In this document: one piece after another, positions 18,075-27,232 of the stretch
Numbering within the stretch: position 1 is the stretch's first letter
How the letters are laid out: each line of letters opens with the position of its first letter
From: Cupriavidus sp. D384
GTDB taxonomy: Bacteria; Pseudomonadota; Gammaproteobacteria; Burkholderiales; Burkholderiaceae
Assembly: GCF_001652915.1 (NCBI RefSeq)
Contig: NZ_BBQI01000059.1
Coordinates: 1 to 64,000 of the forward strand
Length of the DNA: 64,000 bases
Direction of reading: 5' to 3'
Position numbers and translations under genes: made by a program
The notes under the pieces: model-generated
Databases searched by the model: none
The model's input: the letters and a program-made list of their open reading frames with translations, nothing else
Told to the model about the DNA's origin: nothing

Positions 18075-18767
18075 TTAGTCTTTTGGCAGCTGGTTCTCGG
18101 CGCCGTGCGGGGGCACCTGTTGAAAGTCCTGCGGCGCAAAGCCCTGCTGTTGCGGGGCACCCTGCTGGAACTGTTGCGGCGGCTGTTGCGGTGCCGGCTG
18201 CACCGGCGCACTGGCAACCGGCGGCGGCGCCGACTGCACGGGAGCCGGCATTGGCGTCGACAGCGGAGCAGCCGCACCGGACGGCGGTGCCGCCGGCGCA
18301 TTGCCCGGACGGCCGACCGAGACGGTGTTCTGCAGGGGCAGCGCGATTTCCTGGCGCACGCCGTTGCGCTCGATCACGATATTGCGGCCATGGATTTCAG
18401 TCAGACGAATCTGCGGCGAGAGCGAGGCACCTGCGCGCACGGCCTTGGGCGGCCCGCCGTCCAGGGACAGGATGGCCGCTGCCGGCCCCACGCCATCGAC
18501 ATCCGCCACCACGCCGATCAGCTGGATATCCCGCACACCCGACTGCGCACTGCCGCCAAACAGCGTCGCCACAGCGCCTGTTTCCACCGCCTCGGTCTGG
18601 GCGATACGCGCCGATTTGGGTACGGGAATCGTCCGCATCGCGCTGAACACCAGTACCCAGTGCGTGATCAGCGCGCACAGTGCGACAAATAGCAACAGAC
18701 TGGCTGCGCGGGGCAGCCAGGGGGTCGAAAGGTCGAAGCGGAGGGCAGGCCGGGTCAGGGTTGGCAC
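18075..18767 (-). CDS. gspC: type II secretion system protein GspC
   Basis: A 230-aa bitopic inner-membrane protein that links the secretin GspD to the inner-membrane platform. One transmembrane helix is visible at about residues 22-42, followed by the HR domain (TLFGGSAQ, then DIQLIGVVADVDGVGPAAAILSLDG split here). The C-terminal part is Pro/Gln/Ala-rich without an obvious PDZ domain. It is on the minus strand, apart from the gspG-F operon, with hmp and nsrR lying between. A separate gspC is usual in Burkholderiales. Confidence 0.82.
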   Translation of the reverse strand: MPTLTRPALRFDLSTPWLPRAASLLLFVALCALITHWVLVFSAMRTIPVPKSARIAQTEAVETGAVATLFGGSAQSGVRDIQLIGVVADVDGVGPAAAILSLDGGPPKAVRAGASLSPQIRLTEIHGRNIVIERNGVRQEIALPLQNTVSVGRPGNAPAAPPSGAAAPLSTPMPAPVQSAPPPVASAPVQPAPQQPPQQFQQGAPQQQGFAPQDFQQVPPHGAENQLPKD

Positions 18768-18876
18768 GAGCAGTACGCCAGGCGGCAGAATCCAAGAGGT
18801 CGCCTAGCGTACCAGACGCATGCGTCGATTGTCTGTCAGTTGTGCCGACCCGGCAGATGGCCCGGATCGGGGCCGA

Positions 18877-20097
18877 TCAGAGCAGGTCGTCGAGCAGGTC
18901 GGGACCGAACACTTCGCGGTGGATGTGGCCCACCGGAATCCCCGCGTTGATCAGCGCATGGCGCTGGGCCTGCATGAAGCCCAGCGGGCCGCACAGGTAG
19001 AAGCGGGCATCGTTGAATGCCGAGGTGTCTTCGGCCTTCAGCACAGAAGCAATCGGCATCGTGCCGGCATGGTCGAAGTCACGGCCCGACACATCGGCCG
19101 CCTGCGGGGTCTCGTAGCTGATGTGGGTACGCAGGTTCGGCATCCGTTCGCGCGCCCAGGTCAGGTCGCCGCGATGCGCATGATGGCGGCCGTGGCGTGC
19201 CGCGTGGGCGAACAACACCGGTCGGTGCGGATTTTCCTTGGCCAGCGTGCGCAGCACCGACACCATCGGCGTCACGCCGATGCCGGCGGACATCAGCACG
19301 ATCGGGCGGCGGTCGTCGATGGCCGGTGCAAACTCGCCCCACGGCGTGCTGACATGCAGCGTGGTGCCGACATGGGCGTTGTCATGCAGCCAGTTAGAGA
19401 CTGCACCGGCCGGCGTTTCGGCGTTGCCGTCTTCGCGCTTGACCGAAATGCGCCACGTGGGCAGGCCGCGCTCGCCAGACAGCGAGTACTGGCGCAGCTG
19501 GCGCTGACCGTCGGCCAGGATGGCTTCGACGCTGATGTACTGACCCGGCGCAAAGTCGCGCAGCGGCTTGCCATCGTCAGCGCCCAGGGTAAGCGAGACC
19601 ACCTGGTCGCCTTCCTGCTCGCGGGCGATCACGCGCACGCGCTGCAGTTCGCCCGCCTTGACGTTGTTCCGGTCATACAGGCGCGCCTCGGCGGCAATCA
19701 GTTCGCCGGCCAGCAGCCAGTAGGCCTCGTCCCAGGCCGCCAGCAGCGGCGGGGTGGCGGCATCGCCCAGCACCGCGGCGATGGCTTCGAGCAGATACTT
19801 GCCGACGATCGGATAGTGGGCCGACGTCAGGCCGACGGCCACGTGCTTGTGGACAATGCGTTCCACCACCGGCGCCAGCACATCGGCGCGGTCGACGTTG
19901 GCGGCATAGGCGAACACAGCCGACGCCAGCGACTGCTGCTGCGAGCCATTGGCCTGGTTGCCCATGTTGAACAGGTTCTTCAGCTCGGGGCGCGCCGCGA
20001 ACATCTCGCAGTAGAAGTGCGTGGTAATGGCAAGACCGTGCTCGCGCAGCACGGGGACGCTGGCATCGATATAGGGGCGGGAAGCAGCGGACAACAT
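18877..20097 (-). CDS. hmp: nitric oxide dioxygenase (flavohaemoprotein)
   Basis: Flavohaemoglobin (406 aa) that converts NO and O2 to nitrate using NAD(P)H. A globin domain covers about residues 1-135 (proximal region HKHVAVGLTSAHYPIVGKYL). It is followed by an FAD domain with RQYSLSG near 205 and an NAD domain with SAGIGVTPMVSVL near 270, ending in EVFGPD near the C-terminus. The ATG at 20097 has AGGAG 9 bp upstream, while earlier in-frame methionines fall inside the NsrR-like box. It is divergent from nothing coding, and nsrR follows upstream on the same strand. Confidence 0.93.
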   Translation of the reverse strand: MLSAASRPYIDASVPVLREHGLAITTHFYCEMFAARPELKNLFNMGNQANGSQQQSLASAVFAYAANVDRADVLAPVVERIVHKHVAVGLTSAHYPIVGKYLLEAIAAVLGDAATPPLLAAWDEAYWLLAGELIAAEARLYDRNNVKAGELQRVRVIAREQEGDQVVSLTLGADDGKPLRDFAPGQYISVEAILADGQRQLRQYSLSGERGLPTWRISVKREDGNAETPAGAVSNWLHDNAHVGTTLHVSTPWGEFAPAIDDRRPIVLMSAGIGVTPMVSVLRTLAKENPHRPVLFAHAARHGRHHAHRGDLTWARERMPNLRTHISYETPQAADVSGRDFDHAGTMPIASVLKAEDTSAFNDARFYLCGPLGFMQAQRHALINAGIPVGHIHREVFGPDLLDDLL

Positions 20098-20116
20098 CAG
20101 CAAAAACTCCTGTGAA

Positions 20117-20139
20117 TTCATGCATTTGTAATGCATGTT
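20117..20139. promoter_or_regulatory. NsrR-like operator of hmp
   Basis: A palindrome centred on TGCATTTGTAATGCA, flanked by TTCA and TGTT, matches the known NsrR pattern of two ATGCAT-like half sites in A/T context. It sits 20-42 bp upstream of the hmp start, and the NsrR gene is adjacent. Confidence 0.8.
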
Positions 20140-20193
20140 TTTACGCACAATAAAGCCGGCGAAAGACTGCGGCAGGGGTCTCGCCCCGCTGCC

Positions 20194-20649
20194 TCAGGCC
20201 ACGCGCCGGCTCAGGAAATCTCGATGCAGGCTGATAATCGACTCGGCCGTCCGGCTGTTGCCAGAAACTTCGGCCAGCGTGATGCCGTCAAGCGCCTGGT
20301 AGAACGCCTCTTCGGCTTGATCCAGCGCGCGCTTCAGACGGCAATTGCCGTTCAAGGCGCATGGCGGATCGGAACAGTCGATCACCGACTTGTGTCCTTC
20401 CAGTTCGCGCAGGATCGTGCCGATCGACAGCTTTTCTGCGCCCGGCCCCAGTTGCAGCCCGCCATGCCGCCCACGCGTGGCCGAAATCCAGCCCAGCTTC
20501 GACAACCGCGCCGCCACCTTGACGAGGTGGTTGTGCGAGATTTCGAATTGCTGGCCGACTTCAGCGATCGTGATCGGACGGGTGCCGTCGCCGCGCGATA
20601 CATACATCAGCAGGCGCAAGGCATAGTCTGAGAATCGGGTCAGTTGCAT
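20194..20649 (-). CDS. nsrR: Rrf2-family NO-sensing repressor NsrR
   Basis: A 151-aa Rrf2-family iron-sulfur repressor. The N-terminal winged helix starts [18 protein letters not shown] and includes [21 protein letters not shown]. Three cysteines for the Fe-S cluster are in [12 protein letters not shown] near residues 92-103. NO destroys the cluster and releases hmp and related genes. The start at 20649 is the family start, and upstream in-frame methionines are not conserved. An NsrR-like box upstream suggests autoregulation. Confidence 0.9.
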   Translation of the reverse strand: MQLTRFSDYALRLLMYVSRGDGTRPITIAEVGQQFEISHNHLVKVAARLSKLGWISATRGRHGGLQLGPGAEKLSIGTILRELEGHKSVIDCSDPPCALNGNCRLKRALDQAEEAFYQALDGITLAEVSGNSRTAESIISLHRDFLSRRVA

Positions 20650-20668
20650 CGTGCCTGGAATCATAGAT

Positions 20669-20691
20669 AACGTGCATCTGCAATGCAAGAT
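20669..20691. promoter_or_regulatory. NsrR-like box upstream of nsrR
   Basis: GTGCATCTGCAATGCA with flanking A/T resembles the hmp box, with the same ATGCA half sites and spacing but weaker symmetry. It lies 20 bp upstream of the nsrR start, consistent with autoregulation. Confidence 0.55.
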
Positions 20692-20812
20692 TTTTGTTGC
20701 AGTTGCACCTTGGTACATTAATCCGGTCCTGACACCCCGGCGGCACACCAAACGGTCATCTGGCGGGGGTTATACTCTCCGACCATACCTCGACCATCAA
20801 GGCACACAACCG

Positions 20813-21280
20813 ATGCGCAGAACCGTCACCCAGACTGCCGCCCCCCGGACGCAACTCCGTCGCCGCCTCGCCCGCGGTTTCACCCTGATCGAAATCATGG
20901 TGGTGATCGTGATCCTGGGCGTGCTGGCGGCACTGGTGGTGCCCAAGATCATGAGCCGTCCCGACGAGGCCCGTATCGTTGCCGCGCGCCAGGACATCTC
21001 GTCGATCATGCAGGCGCTCAAGCTCTACCGCCTGGACAATGGCCGCTACCCGACCACCGAACAGGGTCTGGCCGCACTGGTCAACAAGCCGACGACCGAG
21101 CCCATTCCCAACAACTGGAAGGGCGGCGGCTACCTGGAAAAGCTGCCCAAGGACCCGTGGGGCCATCCGTACCAGTACCTGAACCCGGGCGTGCGCGGCG
21201 AGATCGATGTGTTCAGCTTTGCCGCCGACGGCCAGGCGGGCGGCAGCGGCAATGACGCCGATATCGGCAACTGGGAATAA
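20813..21280 (+). CDS. gspG: type II secretion major pseudopilin GspG
   Basis: Major pseudopilin (155 aa) of the type II pseudopilus. The prepilin signal ends RRRLARG just before the mature [20 protein letters not shown], with Glu at mature position 5. The family core [30 protein letters not shown] and the calcium-site C-terminus [10 protein letters not shown] are present. The ATG at 20813 is chosen because it gives a short basic leader. The frame continues upstream into nsrR promoter DNA. First gene of gspGHIJKLMNDEF. Confidence 0.95.
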   Translation: MRRTVTQTAAPRTQLRRRLARGFTLIEIMVVIVILGVLAALVVPKIMSRPDEARIVAARQDISSIMQALKLYRLDNGRYPTTEQGLAALVNKPTTEPIPNNWKGGGYLEKLPKDPWGHPYQYLNPGVRGEIDVFSFAADGQAGGSGNDADIGNWE

Positions 21281-21298
21281 GCCCGTCCCCTGCCCTTC

Positions 21299-21811
21299 AT
21301 GACTCCGGCGACGCCGCGCGGCCAGGCCGCCCTACTCCAGCGCCGCCGGCTGCACGGCTTCACGCTGCTTGAACTGCTGGTGGTCATGGTGATCGCCGGC
21401 ATCGTCATCTCCCTGGTGGCAGTCAACGCCACGCCCAATGATCGCGGCCGCGTGCTCGACGATGGCCAGCGCATCGCGCGCCTGTTCGAACTGGCCCAGG
21501 AAGACGCCCAGCTGGGCGCCCGGCCGCTGGCCTGGGAAGGCGATGCCACTGGCTGGCGTTTTCTTGAATCCACACCGCAGGGCTGGGTACCGATGCGCAC
21601 CGACGTCTTCGCGCCGGGCCGCTGGCGCATTCCGCTGGACGGCGCGGTCATCGTCCAGGGTGGACGCCAGCTTGGCACGGGCCCGGTGCGGCTGATCTTC
21701 GGACGCGAACTGATCGACGAACCCCAGCGGCTGGTGCTGACGCGCGGCGACATCCGCGTGGACGTGACCGGCGACGGCAGCGGCCGCTACGTGGCAACGG
21801 TGACGCAATGA
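21299..21811 (+). CDS. gspH: type II secretion minor pseudopilin GspH
   Basis: Minor pseudopilin (170 aa). The type IV prepilin signal LHG|FTLLELLVVMVIAG is near residue 20, followed by a beta-rich C-terminal half. It starts 18 bp after gspG, and its last codons overlap gspI by 4 bp (ATGA). It is processed by a prepilin peptidase not encoded in this window. Confidence 0.9.
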   Translation: MTPATPRGQAALLQRRRLHGFTLLELLVVMVIAGIVISLVAVNATPNDRGRVLDDGQRIARLFELAQEDAQLGARPLAWEGDATGWRFLESTPQGWVPMRTDVFAPGRWRIPLDGAVIVQGGRQLGTGPVRLIFGRELIDEPQRLVLTRGDIRVDVTGDGSGRYVATVTQ

Positions 21812-22215
21812 CCGCACGGACGCGTCATCCGCGCGCCCGGGCCCGGGGCTTCACGCTGATCGAGGTGCTGGTCGCGCTGACCATTCTTGCGGTGGCGCTT
21901 ACCGCCGCCATGCGGGCGATGGGTTCGATGGTCGAGTCGAGCGCCTCGCTGCAGCAGCGCATGCTGGCCGAATTCAGCGCCGAGAACCATCTGGCTACGC
22001 TGCGCCTTTCCAGGACCTGGCCCGAGCCCGGCACACGCGGCTACGACTGCCCCCAGGGCGGCGTGGCGCTGTGGTGCGAGGAATCGGTATCCGGTACCCC
22101 CAATCCGTCGTTCCGACGCGTGGAAGTCGCGGTCTATCCGTCCGCCGGCAACAAGTCGGTGCGGCTGGCGTGGCTGGTCACGCTGGTACCCAATGAAACC
22201 CGCAATGTCCTCTGA
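21808..22215 (+). CDS. gspI: type II secretion minor pseudopilin GspI
   Basis: Minor pseudopilin (135 aa). The prepilin signal [23 protein letters not shown] is followed by the conserved AMRAMGSMVESSASLQQRMLA helix and a short beta region. Its start overlaps the gspH stop, and its end overlaps the gspJ start by about 11 bp. GspI nucleates the pseudopilus tip with GspJ and GspK. Confidence 0.9.
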   Translation: MTARTRHPRARARGFTLIEVLVALTILAVALTAAMRAMGSMVESSASLQQRMLAEFSAENHLATLRLSRTWPEPGTRGYDCPQGGVALWCEESVSGTPNPSFRRVEVAVYPSAGNKSVRLAWLVTLVPNETRNVL

Positions 22216-22942
22216 GCGCCGCTTCCGGTCCGGCGGCCAGCGCGGGTTCACGCTGCTGGAAATGCTGGTCGCCATCACGCTGCTGGCCGTGATGGCCGTT
22301 ATCGGCTGGCGCGCGCTGGATTCCCTCACCCGCAGCCGCGAACGGCTGACCGATCACGACGCCCGGCTCGATGCGCTGAAGGTGCTCTACGGCCAGTTCC
22401 AGTCCGATTGCGAACACCTGGCCCCGCCGGCCCAGTTGCAGGCCAGCCCCGTGGAAATCGGCCCCAACCAGTTGCTGCTGGTGCGCGACCGCCGTGACGA
22501 AGGCCAGCCGCCGACCTGGCAGGTGGTGGCCTACCGGCTCGACGGCAATACCGTGGTGCGCGCGGCCAGCCGTGCCGCCTATTCCCGCAATGACGTGCAG
22601 AGCGCGCTGCTGGCCCTGCGCCAGCCGGGCAGCGCGGGCCTGCAGATCCGCCCGTTGCTTGGCGATGCCGACCAGCTGTCGGCGCGTGCCTGGGTCGAAC
22701 CGGTGGGCTGGCTGGTCGATACGGGCCGGGTGCGCACCGCGCTGATGCAAGGCAGCGCCATAGCCAACGCGGCCGAGGCCGCGGCCGCGGCCGCCGCCAC
22801 CGGTGCCAGCGATGCGCAGGCCGGGATCGGCACCATCTCGAACACCGTCGCCGTGCGTGCCGTCGAACTGAACGTCTTCGCGCGCATGGGCGATGGCGAT
22901 GCGACGCGCCAGTTCCAGAAAATCTGCATGACGGGGATGTGA
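22205..22942 (+). CDS. gspJ: type II secretion minor pseudopilin GspJ
   Basis: Minor pseudopilin (245 aa) with the prepilin signal GGQRG|FTLLEMLVAITLLAVMAVIGW near residues 8-30 and the usual SRERLTDHDARLDALKVLYGQFQSDCEHL helix region. There is an alanine-rich stretch near residues 188-205. The start is either 22205 or the in-frame ATG at 22193. The frame open to 21887 belongs to gspI DNA. It overlaps gspK by 1 bp. Confidence 0.88.
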   Translation: MSSERRFRSGGQRGFTLLEMLVAITLLAVMAVIGWRALDSLTRSRERLTDHDARLDALKVLYGQFQSDCEHLAPPAQLQASPVEIGPNQLLLVRDRRDEGQPPTWQVVAYRLDGNTVVRAASRAAYSRNDVQSALLALRQPGSAGLQIRPLLGDADQLSARAWVEPVGWLVDTGRVRTALMQGSAIANAAEAAAAAAATGASDAQAGIGTISNTVAVRAVELNVFARMGDGDATRQFQKICMTGM

Positions 22943-23961
22943 TGACGCGCGTGCCCTTCCCCCTGTCGTTCCGCACGCGGCCCGGCCGCCAGCAAGGCGC
23001 CGCCGTGGTAACGGCCCTGCTGATGGTGACGCTGGCCGTGGTGGTGGTATCCGGCATGCTGTGGCGCCAGCAGGTGCAGATCCGCTCGATCGAAAACCAG
23101 CGGCTGGTGGCCCAGGCCGCCTGGATCGAACGCGCCGCGGTGGACTGGTCGCGCCTGATCCTGCGCGACGACCAGCGCCGCTCGCAGGTGGATTACCTGG
23201 GCGAACCGTGGTCGGTGCCGGTGGCCGAGACCCGGCTGTCCGACTTCCTGGGGGCCGGCGTCAGCACGGCCGAAGGCGGCGAGACATCGTTCGTCTCCGG
23301 CCGCATCCTCGACGCGCAGGCGCGCTTCAACCTGACCAACCTCTATCTCTGGCAGGCCGACGGCACCGGCCGCGTGGCGAATATCGACCAGCCGTCGCTG
23401 CTGGCCTTCAGACGACTGCTTCAAACGCTCGGCATGAACGCCGGCCTGGCCGAGCCGACCGCCCAATATATGCTGCGCGCGGCCCGGGGGGTACCGACCA
23501 ACGGCCAGCCCGCGCCGCGGCCGCCCGACAGCGTGGAAGACCTGCTCGCCGTGCCCGGCTATACGCCGGCGATGGTGGCGGCGATGGAACCCTTTGTCAC
23601 AGTGTTGCCGGAACGTACCAAGGTCAATGCCAATACCGCCGAGGCCGAAGTCCTTTCCGCCGTCATAGACAAACTGCCAATCGACCGGGCGCGCGAACTG
23701 GTGCGCCAGCGTGACCGCAGCTACTTCAACAACACCGGCGACGTGACGTCCCAATTGCAGAGCATCGCCCCGCAGGCCGTCACCCCCGGCGACGCGGTTG
23801 ATGTACGCACCCACTACTTCCTGATTTACGGGCTGGTCCGCCACGAGCGCGCGCGCCGGCTGAAGGTGTCGCTGGTGTTCCGGGCCGACGTGCTGGGTAG
23901 CGGCAATACCACCCGGATCATCTGGGTCCGGGACGCCGACGCCATGCCCGAGCAACGCTGA
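22942..23961 (+). CDS. gspK: type II secretion minor pseudopilin GspK
   Basis: Tip minor pseudopilin (339 aa). The N-terminus has the prepilin-like signal RQQGAAVVTALLMVTLAVVVV, in which the usual Glu at position 5 is absent, as is normal for GspK. The body has the ARFNLTNLYLW motif near residue 125 and two helix-hairpin-helix-like segments (VNANTAEAEVLSAV near 227). It begins at the gspJ stop. A 275-bp spacer follows before gspL. Confidence 0.9.
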   Translation: MTRVPFPLSFRTRPGRQQGAAVVTALLMVTLAVVVVSGMLWRQQVQIRSIENQRLVAQAAWIERAAVDWSRLILRDDQRRSQVDYLGEPWSVPVAETRLSDFLGAGVSTAEGGETSFVSGRILDAQARFNLTNLYLWQADGTGRVANIDQPSLLAFRRLLQTLGMNAGLAEPTAQYMLRAARGVPTNGQPAPRPPDSVEDLLAVPGYTPAMVAAMEPFVTVLPERTKVNANTAEAEVLSAVIDKLPIDRARELVRQRDRSYFNNTGDVTSQLQSIAPQAVTPGDAVDVRTHYFLIYGLVRHERARRLKVSLVFRADVLGSGNTTRIIWVRDADAMPEQR

Positions 23962-24236
23962 AACGGGGTCGCGCCGCAAGCCGTTTTTGCCCGGATGCGT
24001 GTAGGAATCATCGTTCTGCAGAATCAGTCGGACCGCTATTGACGCGCGTAAGTCACACAGGCAAGGTATGCTGCTGCGCCGAGCCGGGTCCGGTGCAGCC
24101 AACTGCCGCCGGGCCACAGATTGTGCCCGCCAGTCCGCCCCAGCCCGTCCCGAAGCGTGGCACGGGGCGCCAACGGGCGGCTGACCGGCCAGCCACGCGC
24201 CTCCAGCGCATCTTCGCCATAGATAACAGGGAAATC

Positions 24237-25793
24237 TTGAGTACCACGCTCTACGTCCGCCTGCCGCACCGGCCGCATGACCAGCCGCAACCGTGGCAGT
24301 TTGGCGCGATGCCTTTTGCGCTGGTACGCGCCTCCGCGGAAAAAACCCGCGCCGGCAGCCCTTCCCCGGCCCCCGAGCTGTTGCGCGAAGGCCACGCCCT
24401 GGCCGCGGAAATGCCCGCGGCAGACCGCCTGGTCCTGATCCTGGCCGCCAGCGATGTGCTGCTCACGGCAGCCATGGTGCCGCCGTTGCCGCCGGCCCGC
24501 CTGCGGCTGGCCCTGCCCAATCTGGTGGAAGACATGCTGGCGACGGACGCCGCGCCGTGCCATATCGCCCTGGGGCCGGCGCTCGATCCGGCCGCCCCGG
24601 CGCGTGGTCCGCGCCGCCGCCTGCTGATGGTCACCGACCGCGCCTGGCTGCGCGCCGCGCTGGACCAGTTCACCGAACACAAGCACCGCCGCCGCAGCGT
24701 GCTGCCAGCCCAGATGTGCCTGCCGCTGACGGAAGCCGCCGCTCCGGCCCTGGTTCCCGCTGAAGCCCCGGAGACCCCTGAACCGGCCCTGGCCGACGCC
24801 CTTGCCCCGGCGCCCGCGCCGCAGCCGTCCGTACCCGAAGTCCCGGCCACCACCGATGAATCGGCCCAGCCTGCCACGCTGGTGGTGGAAGCCGCGACCT
24901 CGGCACTGGCCCAGTCGGCGTCGCTGCTGGACGCCGCCGCGCCGCCACCCGCTGCCGCCGACACCGCGCGTCTCTGGCAACTGACGGTACGCACCGGCCC
25001 TTACGACGGCTACGGACTGCTGCTCAATGACCAGGCCCTTGGCGCGTGGCAGGCGCTGGCCCCATCCGGCGAATGGCATGGCGACCCTGCCGCGCTGGCC
25101 CATGCTCCGGTACCCGCGCTGCGTACGCAGCGGCCGGTCGCACGTGCATCGCGGATTTCCGATAACTGGCGTATCTGGCTGAGTGGCGCCGAGACCTGCC
25201 TGCGCGATCCGCAGCTCGACCTGGCGCAGTTCGAATTCGCCCAGGGCCGCATGGACCGCTGGAACGTGCTGGCGTGGCGTCTGCCGGTGGCCCTGGTCGT
25301 GGGACTGGCACTGGTGCAGATCATCGGCATGAACGCCCAATGGCTGATGCTGCGCAACGAGTCCCGGCGCATCGACGCGGCCCAGATCGATCTCCTGCAT
25401 ACTGCCTTCCCGAACGTGCCGCCGGTGGCGGAGCCACCGCTGCTGATGCGCCGCCAGATGGAACAGCTGCGCACGGCAAGCGGCCGCAGCACGCCCAGCG
25501 ATTTCCTGCCGCTGGCCGATGGCTTTGCGCGCGCCGCCCATGACCTGCCGCCGGACGCGCTGCTGCAGCTCGACTATCGCGCCGGCGCGCTCTACGTGAC
25601 GCTCAAGGCGGGCACCAATACCAATGCGCTGCGCAATGCAACGCGGCAAGCAGGCCTGCAGATGGAAGAAGACAAGTCACCGCCGGACGCCTCCGTCCGC
25701 GCGGGCGGCACCCCGACACCGCCCGGCTCGCGCTGGACGATCAAGACCGAATCGCGCGCCGAGAACCCGGCGCAAGGCAGGGCCGGCGCATGA
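24237..25793 (+). CDS. gspL: type II secretion platform protein GspL
   Basis: The 518-aa inner-membrane protein that couples the ATPase GspE to the pseudopilus platform. It has a cytosolic actin-like half beginning STTLYVRLPHRP, a long Ala/Pro-rich insertion near residues 165-240, one transmembrane helix near 345-362 (RLPVALVVGLALVQIIGM) and a ferredoxin-like periplasmic part. A TTG start with AGGGAAA upstream is preferred, because the frame open back to 24039 has no family-like sequence. It overlaps gspM by 4 bp. Confidence 0.8.
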   Translation: MSTTLYVRLPHRPHDQPQPWQFGAMPFALVRASAEKTRAGSPSPAPELLREGHALAAEMPAADRLVLILAASDVLLTAAMVPPLPPARLRLALPNLVEDMLATDAAPCHIALGPALDPAAPARGPRRRLLMVTDRAWLRAALDQFTEHKHRRRSVLPAQMCLPLTEAAAPALVPAEAPETPEPALADALAPAPAPQPSVPEVPATTDESAQPATLVVEAATSALAQSASLLDAAAPPPAAADTARLWQLTVRTGPYDGYGLLLNDQALGAWQALAPSGEWHGDPAALAHAPVPALRTQRPVARASRISDNWRIWLSGAETCLRDPQLDLAQFEFAQGRMDRWNVLAWRLPVALVVGLALVQIIGMNAQWLMLRNESRRIDAAQIDLLHTAFPNVPPVAEPPLLMRRQMEQLRTASGRSTPSDFLPLADGFARAAHDLPPDALLQLDYRAGALYVTLKAGTNTNALRNATRQAGLQMEEDKSPPDASVRAGGTPTPPGSRWTIKTESRAENPAQGRAGA

Positions 25794-26392
25794 AATTCGG
25801 CAAATCCGCCAATCGCCCGGCCGCCGCCACCGCTGCAACGGGTACGCCCGCCGGCCGCCTGGGCAGGCTGCGCCCGCGTGTCCCCGACGCCTGGCGCGAA
25901 CGGTTCGACACCTTCTGGAACGCCCGCAATCCACGCGAACAGGCCATCCTTGGCGGCGGCGCGGTGGTGCTGGTGCTGGTATTCGGCTATCTGGTGCTGT
26001 GGGAGCCGGCCGCAACGGGCCGCGACCGCCTGATGCGCAACCTGCCGGCGCAGCGCGCCGACCTGGCGGAAATGGAAACGCTGGCGCAGGAAGCACGCGG
26101 TCTGCAGGCCAGCCCGGCACCGTCGCTGCGCGGCGACGCGCTGACCCAGGCGCTGCAGGACAACCTCGGCCAGCACGGCCTCAAGGCCACGCGCCTGGCG
26201 GCCACGGGCGACAACGCCGTGCAGGTTCAGCTGGACAAGGTGGCTTTCGGTGCCGTGGCCAGCTGGCTGCAGGATGTACGCGCCCAGCAGCGGCTGAAAG
26301 TCACCGACGCCCGCATCAGCTATGTCGGCGCCACGGCGCTGGTCAACGTCACGGCAACGCTGCAAGGCCCTGGCGCCGGTGGCCGCAACTGA
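25790..26392 (+). CDS. gspM: type II secretion platform protein GspM
   Basis: A 200-aa bitopic inner-membrane partner of GspL. An N-terminal cytosolic segment with FDTFWNARNPREQAILGGGAVVLVLVFGYLVLWEP leads into the single membrane helix at about residues 58-75. It is followed by a helical coiled region and a ferredoxin-like fold. The start overlaps the gspL stop and the stop overlaps gspN (TGATG). Confidence 0.88.
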   Translation: MKFGKSANRPAAATAATGTPAGRLGRLRPRVPDAWRERFDTFWNARNPREQAILGGGAVVLVLVFGYLVLWEPAATGRDRLMRNLPAQRADLAEMETLAQEARGLQASPAPSLRGDALTQALQDNLGQHGLKATRLAATGDNAVQVQLDKVAFGAVASWLQDVRAQQRLKVTDARISYVGATALVNVTATLQGPGAGGRN

Positions 26393-27198
26393 TGGCGCGC
26401 CTGGAGGCCCTGCGCCTGCCCCGCCGCCGCGCGCGTGCGTCGCGCGGCTGGCAATGGCTGCGCTGGACGCTGCTCGGCGTGGCAACGGTGGTGGTCACCG
26501 TGATGGCGTCGCTGCCGGCCACATGGATGGCCGAGCGCATCGCCACGGAAAGCGGCCGCCGCGTGCTGCTGGCCGATGCGGCGGGCACGCTGTGGCATGG
26601 CAGCGCCACGCTGGCGCTGTCGGCTGGCGCGGGCAGCCAGACATCGACCGTGCTGCCGGGCCGGCTGACCTGGGACGTGGCGTTCTGGCCATTGCTGACG
26701 GGCACGCTGCGCATCGTGCTGGAACAGGACATGACGATGGCCGCGCCGGTGACGGTGGCGGTGACGCCCGCCGGCTGGACCGTGCAGTCCGGCGGCATCC
26801 GCCTGCCGGCGTCGCTGCTGGAAGGCATTGGCGCACCGTTCAACACGCTGCGGCCTGACGGCACGATGCGGATCGACTGGACGGCGTTGCAGGGCAAATT
26901 TGCCGGCAACCAGAAATTCGGACGTCTGACCCTGCAGCTGGATCAGATGTCGGCGGCGGTGAGCCGCCTGCGCCCGCTGGGCAGCTATCGTGCGGAGGTC
27001 GACCTGACCGGCGCCGACGGCCGCCTGCAACTGAAGACCACGGCCGGACCGCTGCACCTGGAGGGCAGCGGCACACTCGGCCGGCAGTCCCGCTTCGAAG
27101 GCACGGCCCACGCCGACCCCGAGGCGGCCACCCAGCTGGCGGGCCTGTTAAGCCTGCTGGGACGAACAGAAAACAACGTGACAAGGCTGCGCTTCTGA
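26392..27198 (+). CDS. gspN: type II secretion system protein GspN
   Basis: A 268-aa inner-membrane/periplasmic protein with one N-terminal transmembrane helix (LRWTLLGVATVVVTVMASLP near residues 20-40) and a beta-rich periplasmic part carrying LLADAAGTLWHGSATL near 57-72, typical of GspN. It is a non-essential part of the system in species that have it. The frame is open far upstream through gspM, but the coupled ATG at 26392 gives the family length. Confidence 0.85.
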   Translation: MARLEALRLPRRRARASRGWQWLRWTLLGVATVVVTVMASLPATWMAERIATESGRRVLLADAAGTLWHGSATLALSAGAGSQTSTVLPGRLTWDVAFWPLLTGTLRIVLEQDMTMAAPVTVAVTPAGWTVQSGGIRLPASLLEGIGAPFNTLRPDGTMRIDWTALQGKFAGNQKFGRLTLQLDQMSAAVSRLRPLGSYRAEVDLTGADGRLQLKTTAGPLHLEGSGTLGRQSRFEGTAHADPEAATQLAGLLSLLGRTENNVTRLRF

Positions 27199-27232
27199 TT
27201 GCCGAAGCTGCCGAAGCTCAAGCCTGAAACCG

